From Ulva prolifera (lineage: Eukaryota > Chlorophyta > Ulvophyceae > Ulvales > Ulvaceae), in contig CM041198.1 in NCBI GenBank assembly GCA_023078555.1, positions 2,530,800-2,594,799 of the forward strand: DNA of 64,000 nt, read 5' to 3'. The position numbers and the translations under genes are program-made. This document shows, piece after piece, positions 37,190-48,700 of the stretch (its first letter is position 1; each line of letters starts with the position of its first letter). The notes beneath the pieces were generated by a model that was given only the letters and a program-made list of their open reading frames with translations, had not been told where the DNA came from and searched no databases.

Positions 37190-37753
37190 AGGTCTGGTTA
37201 TTCGTCAGGTTAAGCCGGTGGTGGCACTGTCCGGTCATGGTTCTACTTGCCTTCGGTTTCCGCTGACTTGCAATGGTCAAGATGATCGCATTGCTGTTTT
37301 GCGATCTCATGGCCTGCATGTGATGCAGCGGGATGTCTGATTGCCGTATGAAAGCTCTTGATAGAACAGAATGCTCTTGATAGAACAGAATGTGGCAACG
37401 CTGCAACTTCTGTTGTTTCACATCTTGGTTATACCCACAACAATGTGGCAGTCGATTCATGTAGCATATTTTACCTTCCTGGTGTCATGGAGACGTTTAT
37501 GCGTTGTAACTATGGATGTGTGATGCCGTTCTTTGAGCAAGGTCGTCGTGCAGCAGCACAATTGAACATGCCCATTTGTATGTCTTCCACATTGACCCCG
37601 CACTGCTCATTAAAGATTGTATCCCACATGGAGTCCGCAAGTAACGAAATTTCCAGCCACCGAGGCTGCAGTTGTATGTGGGCAGCTGGCCCTACAGGGC
37701 ATGTGATCACGGACTTACATCATCGCCAATGCTGCAGTACACGACACAATACC
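37190..37753. other. tail-to-tail intergenic stretch
   Basis: This is the 3' flank shared by the MUT9-like kinase (+) and the Dpy-30 motif gene (-). A short direct repeat, CTTGATAGAACAGAATG, occurs at about 37359 and 37377. Nothing else is recognised. Confidence 0.5.
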
Positions 37754-39750
37754 TCAGTTGCCGGTGACGGAAGGCTTGTTGGTGATAAGATAGTCAGCCA
37801 GGAACTGGAAGGGATCATCTGGCTTGGTGCGGACCAGCTCCCGCATGCCTTTCCTCAGTGCTGGCACCACTGAGGCCTCCAGGTACTTGCGCACTCGTTC
37901 ACGGCCTGCAAAGCTTTCACTTGGTCCACATACAGTACTGATGGTTCTGGCAATCCCCGTCCAAGTGTTTCATAAGGCCATGATCCATGGCCAAGCCAGT
38001 CCATTAAGCAGTTCGTCATGGTGCACACCTCGAACTGTGTCAGACCTTCCATAGCTCTGTCCTGCGTTAGTAGTTGTGGCATCACTGCCATGCATTGCTG
38101 CGATCGGAGATGACACTGGACTGTCATCCACACACCCATCGTGCACAGACAACACCTCAAGGGCATCCTGGTCGTCTGCATCTGCCTTTGGTGTCTCCTC
38201 ATCCTCTTGCGCAACAGCCTGTGCAGGCGGATGCTGTGACTCCTCAGGCATTGAGGCAGAGTCCTGTCCAACGTTCTGTGCAACCTCACTCTGTTCATTC
38301 TGAACAGCTGCATCTGCCTCAGACACTGTCAGTTCTGCTGCCTGATTTGTTGGCTCCACAGTCTCTGTCACGTCGGGAGCACATGGAGCTTCTGGTGACG
38401 CCTCAATAGGACCCGGCTCAGCAGCTTCATGTTTAAGCTGTGATGCATTGTCTGTGTTTGTGGGCCCAACACCATTGTCTGCATCTGCCACTGCAACCTC
38501 ACTTGCGGCAGGAACATCATTTGCTGCCGGTTCCTGTCCAGCCGCTTCGTCAGCCGTTGATCCTTCAGCAGTGACACTTTGCTCAGCAACTGCAGGCTCA
38601 TCAGCTGTAGCAGGTATGTCCACAGTAGCAGTCTCGTCAGCAGCAGCAGCTGGCTCCCCAGCAGAAGATGGTTCCTCGGTAGCAGCAGGTGCATCAGCAG
38701 CAGGTTCCTCAGTAGCTGCAGGTGCCTCAGCAGCAGGTTCCTCAGCAGCTGCGGGTGCCTCAGCAGGAGTTTCCTCAGCAACAGGTTCCTCGACAGCAAC
38801 AGGTTCCTCAGTAGCAGCAGGTGCCTCAGCAACAGGTTCCTCAGTAGCAGCAGGTTCCTCAGTAGCAATAGGTTCCTCAGTAGCAGCAGGTGCCTCAGCA
38901 ACAGGTTCCTCCGCAGCTGCGGGTGCCTCAGCAGGAGTTTCCTCAGCAACAGGTTCCTCGACAGCAACAGGTTCCTCAGTAGCAGCAGGTGCCTCAGCAG
39001 CAGGTTCCACAGCGGTCGTTGGTTCCTGCGCAGTCGAACGTTCCTCAGCGGTCACAGCCGCACCAGGCTCTTCAGCAGCACCAATGTCTTCCCCAGCAGC
39101 AGCAGGTTCGCCAGGAGCTGGCTGTTCTGCCGGTGCTTGAGCGGCGTCTTCATCAACAGGAGAGTCCACATGTGCAGGAGCTGCCGAATTCTCAGGCTCT
39201 GCAGTGTCAGGTGTTGTAATTGGTGCTGCAGGATCCTCAGCTGCTACAGAGTCGACACCAGAATGCTGTTCCGCATTCTCAGTCTTTTCACCTGCAGAAA
39301 GCTCCTGTTCCGCCACATGTTCGGCTTTTGCACAGTAAGCCTGGCCACTAGTGACTGAATCCGGGACGTGCATATTGCTACTGTCGCAACAGCAGCTACC
39401 GCTGCTACTGGTAGAGCCTGTGCTCCTGTACAAAGCACACGCAAGTGCCCACGCTCATCAGAACAAGGATCCTGATGCATAGCATCATACGGCACAAAAA
39501 ATCAATCAACAACTTGAATTCAGACAGATCTGAAGGACGCTGGGACACGCAACCAGTGAGAGATCTCAAGATCATTTCGTTGCCTGGCGAATCATCGATA
39601 TTTTCTCCCATGGGAGATTCGTATACCGATGGAAGGCTCACCTGCTCCTTGATCAGCGCCGTCAGCGGTCGAGGGTGCATCATCAGCGGGCGACATCTCC
39701 GGCTGTGTCTCCGAGACTGGGGGTACTGCATCTGGAGTGCCGGCTTCCGA
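37754..39750 (-). CDS. Ala/Glu/Pro repeat protein with C-terminal Dpy-30 motif (5' end missing)
   Basis: Minus-strand exons 39750-39642, 39354-38029 and 37905-37754 join in frame to about 528 residues plus TGA. The body is highly acidic, built from units like [14 protein letters not shown] and lacking aromatic residues, so it is probably an extended disordered spacer. The last exon gives [20 protein letters not shown] and then [16 protein letters not shown], a good Dpy-30 motif: two short helices that dimerise and bind amphipathic anchor helices. In green algae and animals Dpy-30 motifs occur in radial spoke and other axonemal proteins as well as in SET1/COMPASS subunits. A ciliary role is plausible but not shown. 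No ATG exon was found upstream; frame at 39750 is open in phase 0, so at least one 5' exon is missing. Confidence 0.72.
38734..39009. repeat. near-identical ~108-nt duplication within the Ala/Glu/Pro coding repeat
   Basis: Segments 38734-38841 and 38902-39009 are offset by 168 nt and differ at about two bases. Shorter 30-nt units (CAGCAGGTGCCTCAGCAACAGGTTCCTC-like) recur between them. This indicates recent in-frame expansion of the coding repeat. Confidence 0.8.
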
Positions 39751-40702
39751 CTGCGCAGCAAGCACAAGTAAGGATGTGTCAGCTTGAGGACTTGACTTGA
39801 TGGTGTATGTGATACTTGAGCGAGGCGTCGCCGCAGCTCACTGGCTAGAATGCCAGCGTGCGTTTCTACTAAATGTATACTGCGCACAGGACTTGAGCCC
39901 GCCCCACCATGAAGCATCCAGATATCTAAACATCTTCCACACGCGCAGAAAGCAGCAAGAGGCGTTGGCTGTACAGCACGATTTGATATAACGAGGGCGT
40001 GATACTAGCGTATGATCCGGCGGAGAATCGTATTCATTTGGTCCTCGAAATATATGTCTAATACATGATATTCCGGAGACGACGGCAGCAGAGATGTTTC
40101 AGGTTCGACCGTTGCCTAGCCTGGCTTCACCGAAGCCGGGAGCTGAAAGAGACTACGATACATGAAAGGCTTACAAGAAAGATGTTAATATATACTATTG
40201 CAGGCTCTCACGGAATGCAGTGGCTCAAGTATCAATGATGAAAGACGTACCATTGTCTCCTCAGTACTGCTTGATATGGGGGTAACAATAAGGAATGGTG
40301 GAGAGATGTCCGTGACACACAGTGCAGTGTGCGGAAGTCGCTCATGGTGCAATATAAGTTTGATTCTTCGCGCCAACGTAGGGGACAGCAGCATTGGTCG
40401 CACTGGGCGCCCGTCAACACCTTTAGCCACTGTCGGGATTCTCGTGGCCCCGCCCCCGCGGGCCGGGCTTCAGACAGTGTCACATTCTGGCCAGTCACAG
40501 TGGCGCAAGAATGATGACATTTTGTATCACAGAGGTTTTGAGCTACGCAACTGGGCAACCCTGGAGATAACTGCCATCAGGAAGTAAGGTACTGGATGAC
40601 TGTGTGAGTGTCAAGGCGTTGCCGAAACTCCATTTTCGGTCAACCCAGAGCGGTTTGTGGAAGAGTTCAGTACTTGCACTGCTACTGCCTCGGTGGACAC
40701 CA
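39751..40702. other. unassigned stretch upstream of the Dpy-30 gene
   Basis: This must hold the missing 5' exon or exons and promoter of the Dpy-30 motif gene and the 3' flank of the nucleotidylyltransferase-like gene. No exon could be supported. Confidence 0.35.
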
Positions 40703-43385
40703 CTATCTGACAGTGTTGCACTCAGCAGCCCTGCGGAGCTCAGTGGATGAGATATCTAGCCTAAAATCATGCTCTGCAACGCCCTGAAATTCAATCCCGA
40801 CATGTTGCAACACATTGGGTATCTGGATGCTTTCCAGGCCCAAGAAGCGGCCTGTTTCTGAATCGACACGGCCACCAACAACAAAACTACACTCTGCAGC
40901 ATGTAGCTCAGCGAAGTCAGCAGCCATACGTGCTTCTGAGTCACCATAATACTTAGGCATGACTATTCTGACAGCTGTGTCGTAGCCCAGCACAAAGCGA
41001 GCTCCCTTGAATAGCCTCGCTTTGCCTGTGAATAGTGGTGCATTCGTCAGAACAATTGGAAGGCCTTGCTCCTCGAACGCCACTAACCTTTGCGAAATCT
41101 CCTCGGCTGAGATAGTTCCTTTGTCTGCATTCCTGATGCAGAGCTCAAACATGCAGGGTCGCTCATTGCCATCAGCTCTGTGTGCTGCTGCCAGAAGCTC
41201 CCTGCACAGAGGCCTCAATGCGATAGTTCTGACACGGGTGCCGTCCATGTTCATGTTCAGGTCCACAATGACATGCTTGCATGCACGTGATCATCAGCAG
41301 TAACGACTCCAGAAAGCTGCCCATGGTTCTGCACCCTCTGGCTCACATAATTTCCTGCCACCAGCCAAAGACTGCGGTCGGACATACAAATCACAAGCAA
41401 GCAGTGCAGATGCCAAATATTGTTTATGCTGTCATTCGACCGGGGTGCCCTGCGCATCTCTCCGCTGCAGTGTAAACCTTGCAGATCGCACTTGTGGCCA
41501 TCATGCAGAGGGTTAAAAGACCCCGGCAGGATGCAAGCGCCAGCCCTTGGAGCGTCCACTACAGCCGTGCGATCCCCTGGTGGGCCTGAGATCTCCACAC
41601 ACTGCACCCTGCCATGCAGTAAGGCCTGCACGGGGTCCCCAAGGTCCTCTGTGGTTCGTTGCACCGAGTCTATGGCGGTCGTGCCTGGGAGGGATGGCCA
41701 GTCAGGGATCTCAGCTGGGGCCACGCCACAGTGAAATGCTGCAATGGACAGGACAGCAGCAGAGCAGACTGCCTCCTCTGCAGCACGGGAGCGTGCATTT
41801 TTCTCGAGGGTGATGTTGTAGATCGCTGTGGACGTGCCTGTGTGGCAGGCGATGTGCATGCGGTGCTCTCCTTGCTTGTCTCTGACCTGCATCACGTGTG
41901 ACTGTGACAGAGCCATGACTCTTGTCGCATGAGTGCTGGAGGCGGTAGTGGAATGGGCATGCAGCATTCTGCTGTTTGTGTCCTCGCAGGATGCAACGTC
42001 AGGTAGGAACGATTGTGTCGACATAGTCAATTCGAATGCACGTTGTGAGCATAGCTGACCGCTGTTCGAAAGTAACAGTGTTGAATGCCAAGCTGTAGCT
42101 GGCCTGCCTGGAACAGCTGGCGTGAGTGGAGACATGTGTGCGCCAATTCCACAGCAGCTGGGTGCTGCAGCTGGCACATAAAAAAAAAGAGCACATGCTC
42201 TAACAATTGTGGCGGTGTTGGCGCTACAAAGAGACGAAGGCAGAGCTAGATGTATCAGCATAAGGCGAGTTATGCTGGTCAGCATAGGCAAGGTGGTCGG
42301 CTGTCCGCAGCAACCCCGTGTGATGAGAAGGCATCTCCAGTGACAAACAGACACTGCACCTTAGATCAAGGCGCGAATTACGCACCACAGTTCATGCAAT
42401 CATGGGCCCGGGGAGTGATATGCATGAGGTTTTGGACTGAATTGCTGTGGTGTGGGGCCTGGGCGTCGGCACTGAAGACACAACGTTGAGTTAACTCCAC
42501 ACGAGATTCATTCAAGTGCTGCCGGCTGGGCGAGCAACACTGGGCGAGCAACGCTGTGGCCGAGTCACAGTAGACATAGCGAGGTCCCTAAAACATGAGA
42601 CTGATACGGCGCAGCAGTATCTTTGGCACTGTGTTTGACGGCGGTTGGCCGGCTCCGGGAAGGATGGTACTTAAACTGTGGGAGCCGTGTCAGCTCCATA
42701 GAGTGCACAGCATACGCTAGAACACGCGATTACCCTGCATGTTCATCTCCCATTGACCAGCACAGAGCAGAGCAACACAAAACAGAAATTCTACCGCTGA
42801 GTGATTGATGCAGTACGGCATGTGCATGCGAGAGTCCTCACCGTGGGGGTAGGCATACCGTGCGCAGTGCAGCGGTGCAGGATAAGCCAAGGATTGGCGT
42901 TCCTGGAGACGTGAGGTGAGCGGCACGTTGGAACGCTTTTCTGGCTAGCAAGACTGCACATTCCTGGCTGCAGAGGGAGGCCACCTTCTGGCCAAGCAGC
43001 TCCTGCGTGGCATCTGTGGCATACGGTACCCGCGCCTCCAGGACTGTTGCAGATGCCCCAGGAACAATCAGCATATCGCTGATGGCCTGCATGTCTATAC
43101 AATATGGTGTGCACCTCACGGCTGTCTGCAGTCGTGGTTTGAGGGGTTGCACTGCAGGCATGCCGCCTTTGTCCTTGTAACACACTCTAGACGTGCACCA
43201 TACTCGCATTGATGCTGACCTGTCAGCTGTAAAGGCACATTTTCTCGACAGCAGGTAGGTATAGCGGCAATGCTCTGAAGCGGCACCTGCGATCCCCCTC
43301 CCGTCAAAAAGAGGACCAGCTGTGTTTTGGTGCTGTGAAGCTGTTGCACAAGCAACTGACTGCGCATGCTGTCCACAGCAGTCAT
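40703..43385 (-). CDS. CinA-like domain fused to nucleotidylyltransferase (cytidylyltransferase-fold) domain
   Basis: Four minus-strand exons, 43385-43287, 43086-42859, 41886-41492 and 41201-40703, join in frame to 406 residues from ATG to TAG. The N-terminal half reads VLFLTGGGSQAISDMLIVPG, a start to the Rossmann-like domain, then ASATVLEARVPY and GLSCTAALRT, as in CinA/competence-damage C-terminal domains. The second half has LPGSFNPLHDGHKELLAAAH, the GSFNPxHxGH signature of nucleotidylyl transferases (NTP-binding His-x-x-His-like motif). GARFVLGYDTAVRIV, FVVGGR and a C-terminal LDISSTELRR complete it; the last is the usual IS(S/A)TxLR motif. Plants carry the same two-domain arrangement under 'nucleotidylyl transferase superfamily protein', with no settled substrate. 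NMN adenylyltransferase-like chemistry is possible. The start at 43385 is the first ATG of a short first exon. Confidence 0.82.
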
Positions 43386-45780
43386 CGGCTTCCCGCTTGA
43401 AGTTCGTCTGAAGCCACAATAATTAGAACTCCGCCAGTTAGAGTGGGTATCTGCGCGAAGCCTGGGAGGCCACAAGTTCACCGGATGCAGGGAGCTCGAC
43501 AGCCTCGTCAACGAGCCATTCACGAAATACCCCACTCGCATAGTTCAGAGCTTACACATGGCGGAAATTATCCGACAGCCAGGTTTAAGCAATCAGTCTC
43601 GTTCCTGTCTCGCCGCAGTGGCCAGTTGTCTGTGGCCATTTGCAGGTAACTTCAGCGCTCAAACGACGTGCTGAGCACATCGTGTGTGGCCGTGTCAGGA
43701 GCATCGCATGCGCGAACAACCGAACCCGGACCACATTGCCCAGAAGTGTGTTTCGGAAGTGTTCACTTTCTTGCCACGCTTCATCGCGGTCATGCATGCC
43801 TATGCAGATGCGCAACAAGTACACCTGATGATTCACTGCGTCGCCAACATGGCTCTGAGTCAACGTGCTTGCACTCAAAATTGAAAAAACGCTGACTGAT
43901 GCAGCGAGTGTCTGGGTAGCGTACCTGGCCATGGTGTGTACCACTGACAGTGACAGTAAGACCACCCGAGCAAGGCCAGTTCTCGGACAAATGTGAATGC
44001 TGCTGGAAATTTGGGCTCATCCATGCATCGATGTCCACGTGTGTACTGCTGCACCACTGCTGATTTGCTGCTGGTTCCCCCCCCACCCGTGCCTGTAATA
44101 GATCATACAGGCATGCAGACAATTTGTACTGCAATCGCATGTGCCTGTAAAGTGACAAGCTGTGTACGGGCGATTCAAGTACATGGACGTTGGCCATCAC
44201 CACCGATACACATCAACGACTAAAAAATCTCCTCTTGCCTGTGTCCGATTTCCTTTCAAGTGGAGCGATATGCCCCCTCAAATTGCCCCAGGAACCACAG
44301 CCTGATATCTTGGGACCAGGCTGCTTCGAAAACGTGTGCAGGTAGGCGTTCTGCTGGACTCACAGCAGGACTGGATTATGTGATTGGCATCATGCGCACG
44401 GCGTGCTGTTGTTGCTGTTGTATACTGTGGAATCAAGCATGTTCATACTCTTCGGAAGGATCTGTACGGCTTTGTGTGCAGGTTCTGGCGGGAAAAGTCT
44501 GAGCAGACTTCAATGGCTGATGTCTCGCGTGCAGCCTCAGCCAGGCGGCGTTGTCTGTGCCTGTTGACTCGTGCTGCGGTGTTTTGTTGGCCTCGATGCC
44601 TCCACCTGACCCGTCGGTGCCATGGAACCCGCTCCACCGGAATTCAATACCGAAACAGGCAAAAGCGATGTTATTCTGGCAAGGGCATGTGCACCGGCGC
44701 ACCGGCAAGCGGGTGACTGTCCAAGCAACGCAAGAGCCGATGAGGAAGTTGGTCACAACAGCAACCAGCCGTGGAAGCACACAACATGCTGCAACAGGAG
44801 CTGAGGAAGCAGACCAGCACAGAATAATTGGAACACACGGAGTACACTGGCAAGGATGGCAACGCCTGCTGGACTTCGACTCGTGTTCAAACTCGCTGTG
44901 CGACAGCGAGGTCACAGACAAAGAATTGAATACCTCATACCCCCTGAAGCAACCGCATGTATCGCTCGCTAGACAATATCCAGATGTCCACCATCTATCG
45001 ATTGCAAGTGCGAAGATGGTGCTCACGATTCACACAGCGTCGACTTCGCGATGCACAGCCTGCCACGCAATAAGGCAAGGTGGCGTCATGCAATGCGCCC
45101 AAGGATTTCTGCCCATTCTGACGTGGGCCTTGGGACCTTTTTATGAAGGCGTCTCAATTATGCGTCCTCCATGGCTGCGATTCCGTAGGAAGGTTCGCGG
45201 CTGAACGTGTAAATGAGCAACGTTAACAGATTCCGTCACCAGCTTGACGAGCCACACCCAAGCGTGTGTGTGTTTCAAGGACAAACCAAGCAAGGCAGGC
45301 ACCTAAGCATGTGTGCTGCATCGCAATGCAAAGGTCTCTGGATCTAGTATGTGCGGATTTCACAATCAATCGTGATCACGAGTTGTAGCCATCCAGTGCG
45401 ACCGTCACGATGGAGCTGCTGCACATGCTCTGGTGTCCACAGGTATACCGTGACGTGAATGGTGCCCCCCTGCCTTTGCCAAGACTGGAAGGTGTGCAAG
45501 GTTTTCAGGCATGTGAAAAAATGGCACATCACATGGCCAGTATTATTACTGCGACCAGCGAGTGCATGACAATTTCTTCCTCCTTGCGACTCGTTAGATT
45601 CTGCGATCGAACGTAAACACCACAAGGCAAGCCCAATTGCTAAAGCGCCCGCCAGGATGCCGCACTGTCATGGCGTCAGTTGCAAAGGGAGGCTGCTCAG
45701 TTCTTCAAGAAGAGTAGCTGCTCGCCATGTTCCGGGAGAGCTCGTGGACCGGCACCGGATACGTCGTGTTTGTTGTACAG
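43386..45780. other. divergent region; probable site of missing amylase 5' exons
   Basis: This starts at the ATG of the minus-strand nucleotidylyltransferase-like gene and runs up to the first exon I can support for alpha-amylase. Its promoter and probably the amylase N-terminal exons lie here. Frames at 44433-45026 (-) and 44551-45204 (+) are open but show no starch-binding or other known motif. Confidence 0.4.
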
Positions 45781-48700
45781 CAGAATCTGCACGGCCTGAA
45801 GCTTCAGCTGATCTACGAAACCTCGAAGGAAGTGGAAAGCCAGATTGTATCATGATGCAGGGTATGTGCTTGCTGGTTCCGTATTGCATGCGCTGTGGTC
45901 AATGGTTGCCACACACGGCCTCTATGGAGCCTGGAACAAAGGTATACCTGCAATGTGAAATCATGTACAATGTGTTCTTCGCACTCGTGTATTGGCGTGT
46001 GGGGCCGGACATCGGAAAGGCCGAGTTGGCAATTCAAACAGTGCTCTTCTAGGTGGGAACTGCTGCTTGCTCGCGGTTGCGCCGGCCTGAAACAGTCCAA
46101 AGCATTGCAGGCTTCGGATGGGATAGCTGTGACAAGGGAGGCTGGTACAAAATTTTGTCAGGGCAAGTGGACGACATAAAGGTATGTCGCCAGGCTAGGC
46201 CGGGATAGGCCTAGAACAGCTTAAAACACGCGTGTTCACAGTTACCGCTCCATGCGGAACGACGTCTGGTCTACCTCTGCTTTGTCGCGATTGTTATTGA
46301 AGTGATGAGTTCGGCTGCCGCTAGTTGCAACACGCTGTCGTTGCTCCGTCCGCGTCAGCGGAGTTCAAGGAGTCGCGCGACCCCACAGAGTTTGACGTGT
46401 CGACGGTTGCCTGCTTTGCCAACGCTGCCAACTCATCGAACACCCCAGACGTCGAGAGGTGTCTGGTCTATGCAACAACGGCACCCGCCGTCATTGAGCA
46501 CGCTCGCCCCACACTCTGACCAAATTGGCCACCCCTCACTCAATCTGAGCAAGTGCATGCACAAATTGAGTGGCCTCGTGTCACTGACGACGTTGTGGCA
46601 TCCAATGCACTGAATGCACTGGATCAGGTCACGTCATCAGGCTGATTGCGACGGCCCGGTGCTGCAGGCGCTCGGGGTGACGCAGCTATGGCTGCCGCCG
46701 CCGTCCAACTCGGTGTCAAAGCAAGGCTACCTGCCCGGGCAGCTGTACGACCTCGAGACGCCGTACGGCACTAAGGACGAGCTCATGGCCCTGCTGAGCC
46801 AGCTGAAGGAGGCCGGCATAGCCAGCCTCGCCGACATCGTCATCAACCACCGCTGCGCCGACGAGCAGGACGAGAAGGGCCGCTGGAACAAGTTTGCGTG
46901 CGCCCGCCTCCCCCCTGCTCGTGTCTCTCTGCCCGCTCTGCCCCTGCCTTGCCAGCGAGCTCACTGGCCGGTCGTCGACCCTCAGACACCTCGTCGGGCT
47001 CCGACATGCGTCTGTGTATATGCATCCCAGTCGTGCGAAGATCTCCTCGAAACTGGCTGTGCATCGCGTTTTCCCCCCCGTAATCTCCTGAGCGCTGGCA
47101 CATATTATGGTGAGGAGTGTGGCAGGAGCGGTGACTGATGCCCTGCCCTGCCTGGTGACTGCTACGTTGCCCTGGCCCTTGCGCCGTCCCCCATGTCTTG
47201 CGTTCATTCGGGTTGCAATCTCAGGGCCCTGCCCGAAGTGCTGTGAGTGCAACCCCTCTGCCCCATCGCGCACTGTATAAACAGAGTGGCGTCAGCACCC
47301 CTACAGGAGTGCAGCGCGGGGTCAAGTTTCTCAATGACGGCCACCCACCCGTGATCCCTTGGCCCGGGCTGTACAGACTGGCACAGACCAGTTGATCGAA
47401 TCGAGCCCACAACCACCGCTTGGGCGTGACCGCATATTGATTCATGGACCTGGATCTCACTGTACTGAATCACTGGAGCTTGAATCTCAGTGTGGTGCGG
47501 ACTGGTTGTGCAGGGACAAAGTAGAGCACCCCGGGCGATCAATCGCGTGGGGGAGGTGGGCGATCGTCGGGGACGAAGAGGATGGCTTTGGCGGCCAGGG
47601 CAACCGCGACAGCGGCGCTGGCTTTGACCCCGCGCCGGACCTGGATCACGCAAACGAGGAGGTACGAGGGAGCCTCAAGGACTGGCTCAACTGGCTGCAC
47701 TCCGAAATTGGCTACAGCGGCTGGCGTCTCGACTACGTCAAGGTGCGTGCTGTGAGGCCCCCAAGGCCTCATCGAACCCCCGCGGGAGTTCGATGAAGAC
47801 CCCGAGCGCCGACACGTCGGCTGGCTTGCTGCGTCTGTGTCGGCGATGCAGAATGCATGGAGTGCCGAGAAGGGGGCGGGGGCAGCGTGTGCACGGCGAG
47901 CGTGCGACTCACGGCGTCGTAACGCGTCGCTTCCTGCGCTGCTGTCTCGGCCCCGGATGCTGCCACGTACACCCAACTGCAGAGTTGGCCAGATGCCCTG
48001 CTCAGCGACGGCCAAAAAGTTGATACACCATCGATGAGGCGATCCCGCGTGGGTTGTGCTGCCATACCATCTGGGGTTGCGCGTACCATGCGTCTGCCTG
48101 CTGCAATGACTCAATGACTCATATCAACGAGCAGGCACGGGACGGCAGTCAGCAGCGCGGTGGAGTTGTGCAAACCTGGATTTACTCGGCCGTATCCTGA
48201 AGAGGACAGTGTCAACGAACGAATGGGACCGCATGCCGAAGGGGTAAAGCACCTGGTGGCTTGCAGGGCTTCGCTGCGAAGTACGCGAAGGAGTACGTGG
48301 AGGACACCGTCGGCCCGGAGGCGCCGGTGGTCGGGGAGTTCTGGGCGGACCTGAACTGGCGCGACAGCATGCTCGAGCGCAACCAGGACAGCGCCCGGCA
48401 GGCGCTCATCAACTACCTCGACTCCGCGGGCGGACTATTCTCCATGTTTGACTTCCCGACGAAGGGCATCCTGCAGGTGCGCCGAGGAGGCGCCGCTGAG
48501 TTGCGATAGACGGTCGTGGCTGTCGGAGATGCAGCATGCATGCGAGTGGCGGGGTTGTGATGCATGCATGCATGTGTGCAGGAGGCGGTGCGCAACACGG
48601 AGTACTGGCGCATGAGGGATGACAGCGGGAAGGCGCCGGGCCTGCTCGGCTGGTGGCCGAGCCGCGCCGTCACGTTCCTCGACAACCATGACACAGGCGC

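Noticed and set aside
38448-39358. Ser/Ala/Gly and Ser/Arg/Phe-rich plus-strand frames over the Ala/Glu/Pro repeat
   Set aside because: Repeat DNA is open in several frames. The minus frame joins in phase to a Dpy-30 exon.
45743-45847. Frame starting MFRESSWTG, which looked like a starch-binding domain start
   Set aside because: It stops before the donor, whereas another frame in the same bases gives the amylase barrel start and joins in phase to the next exon.
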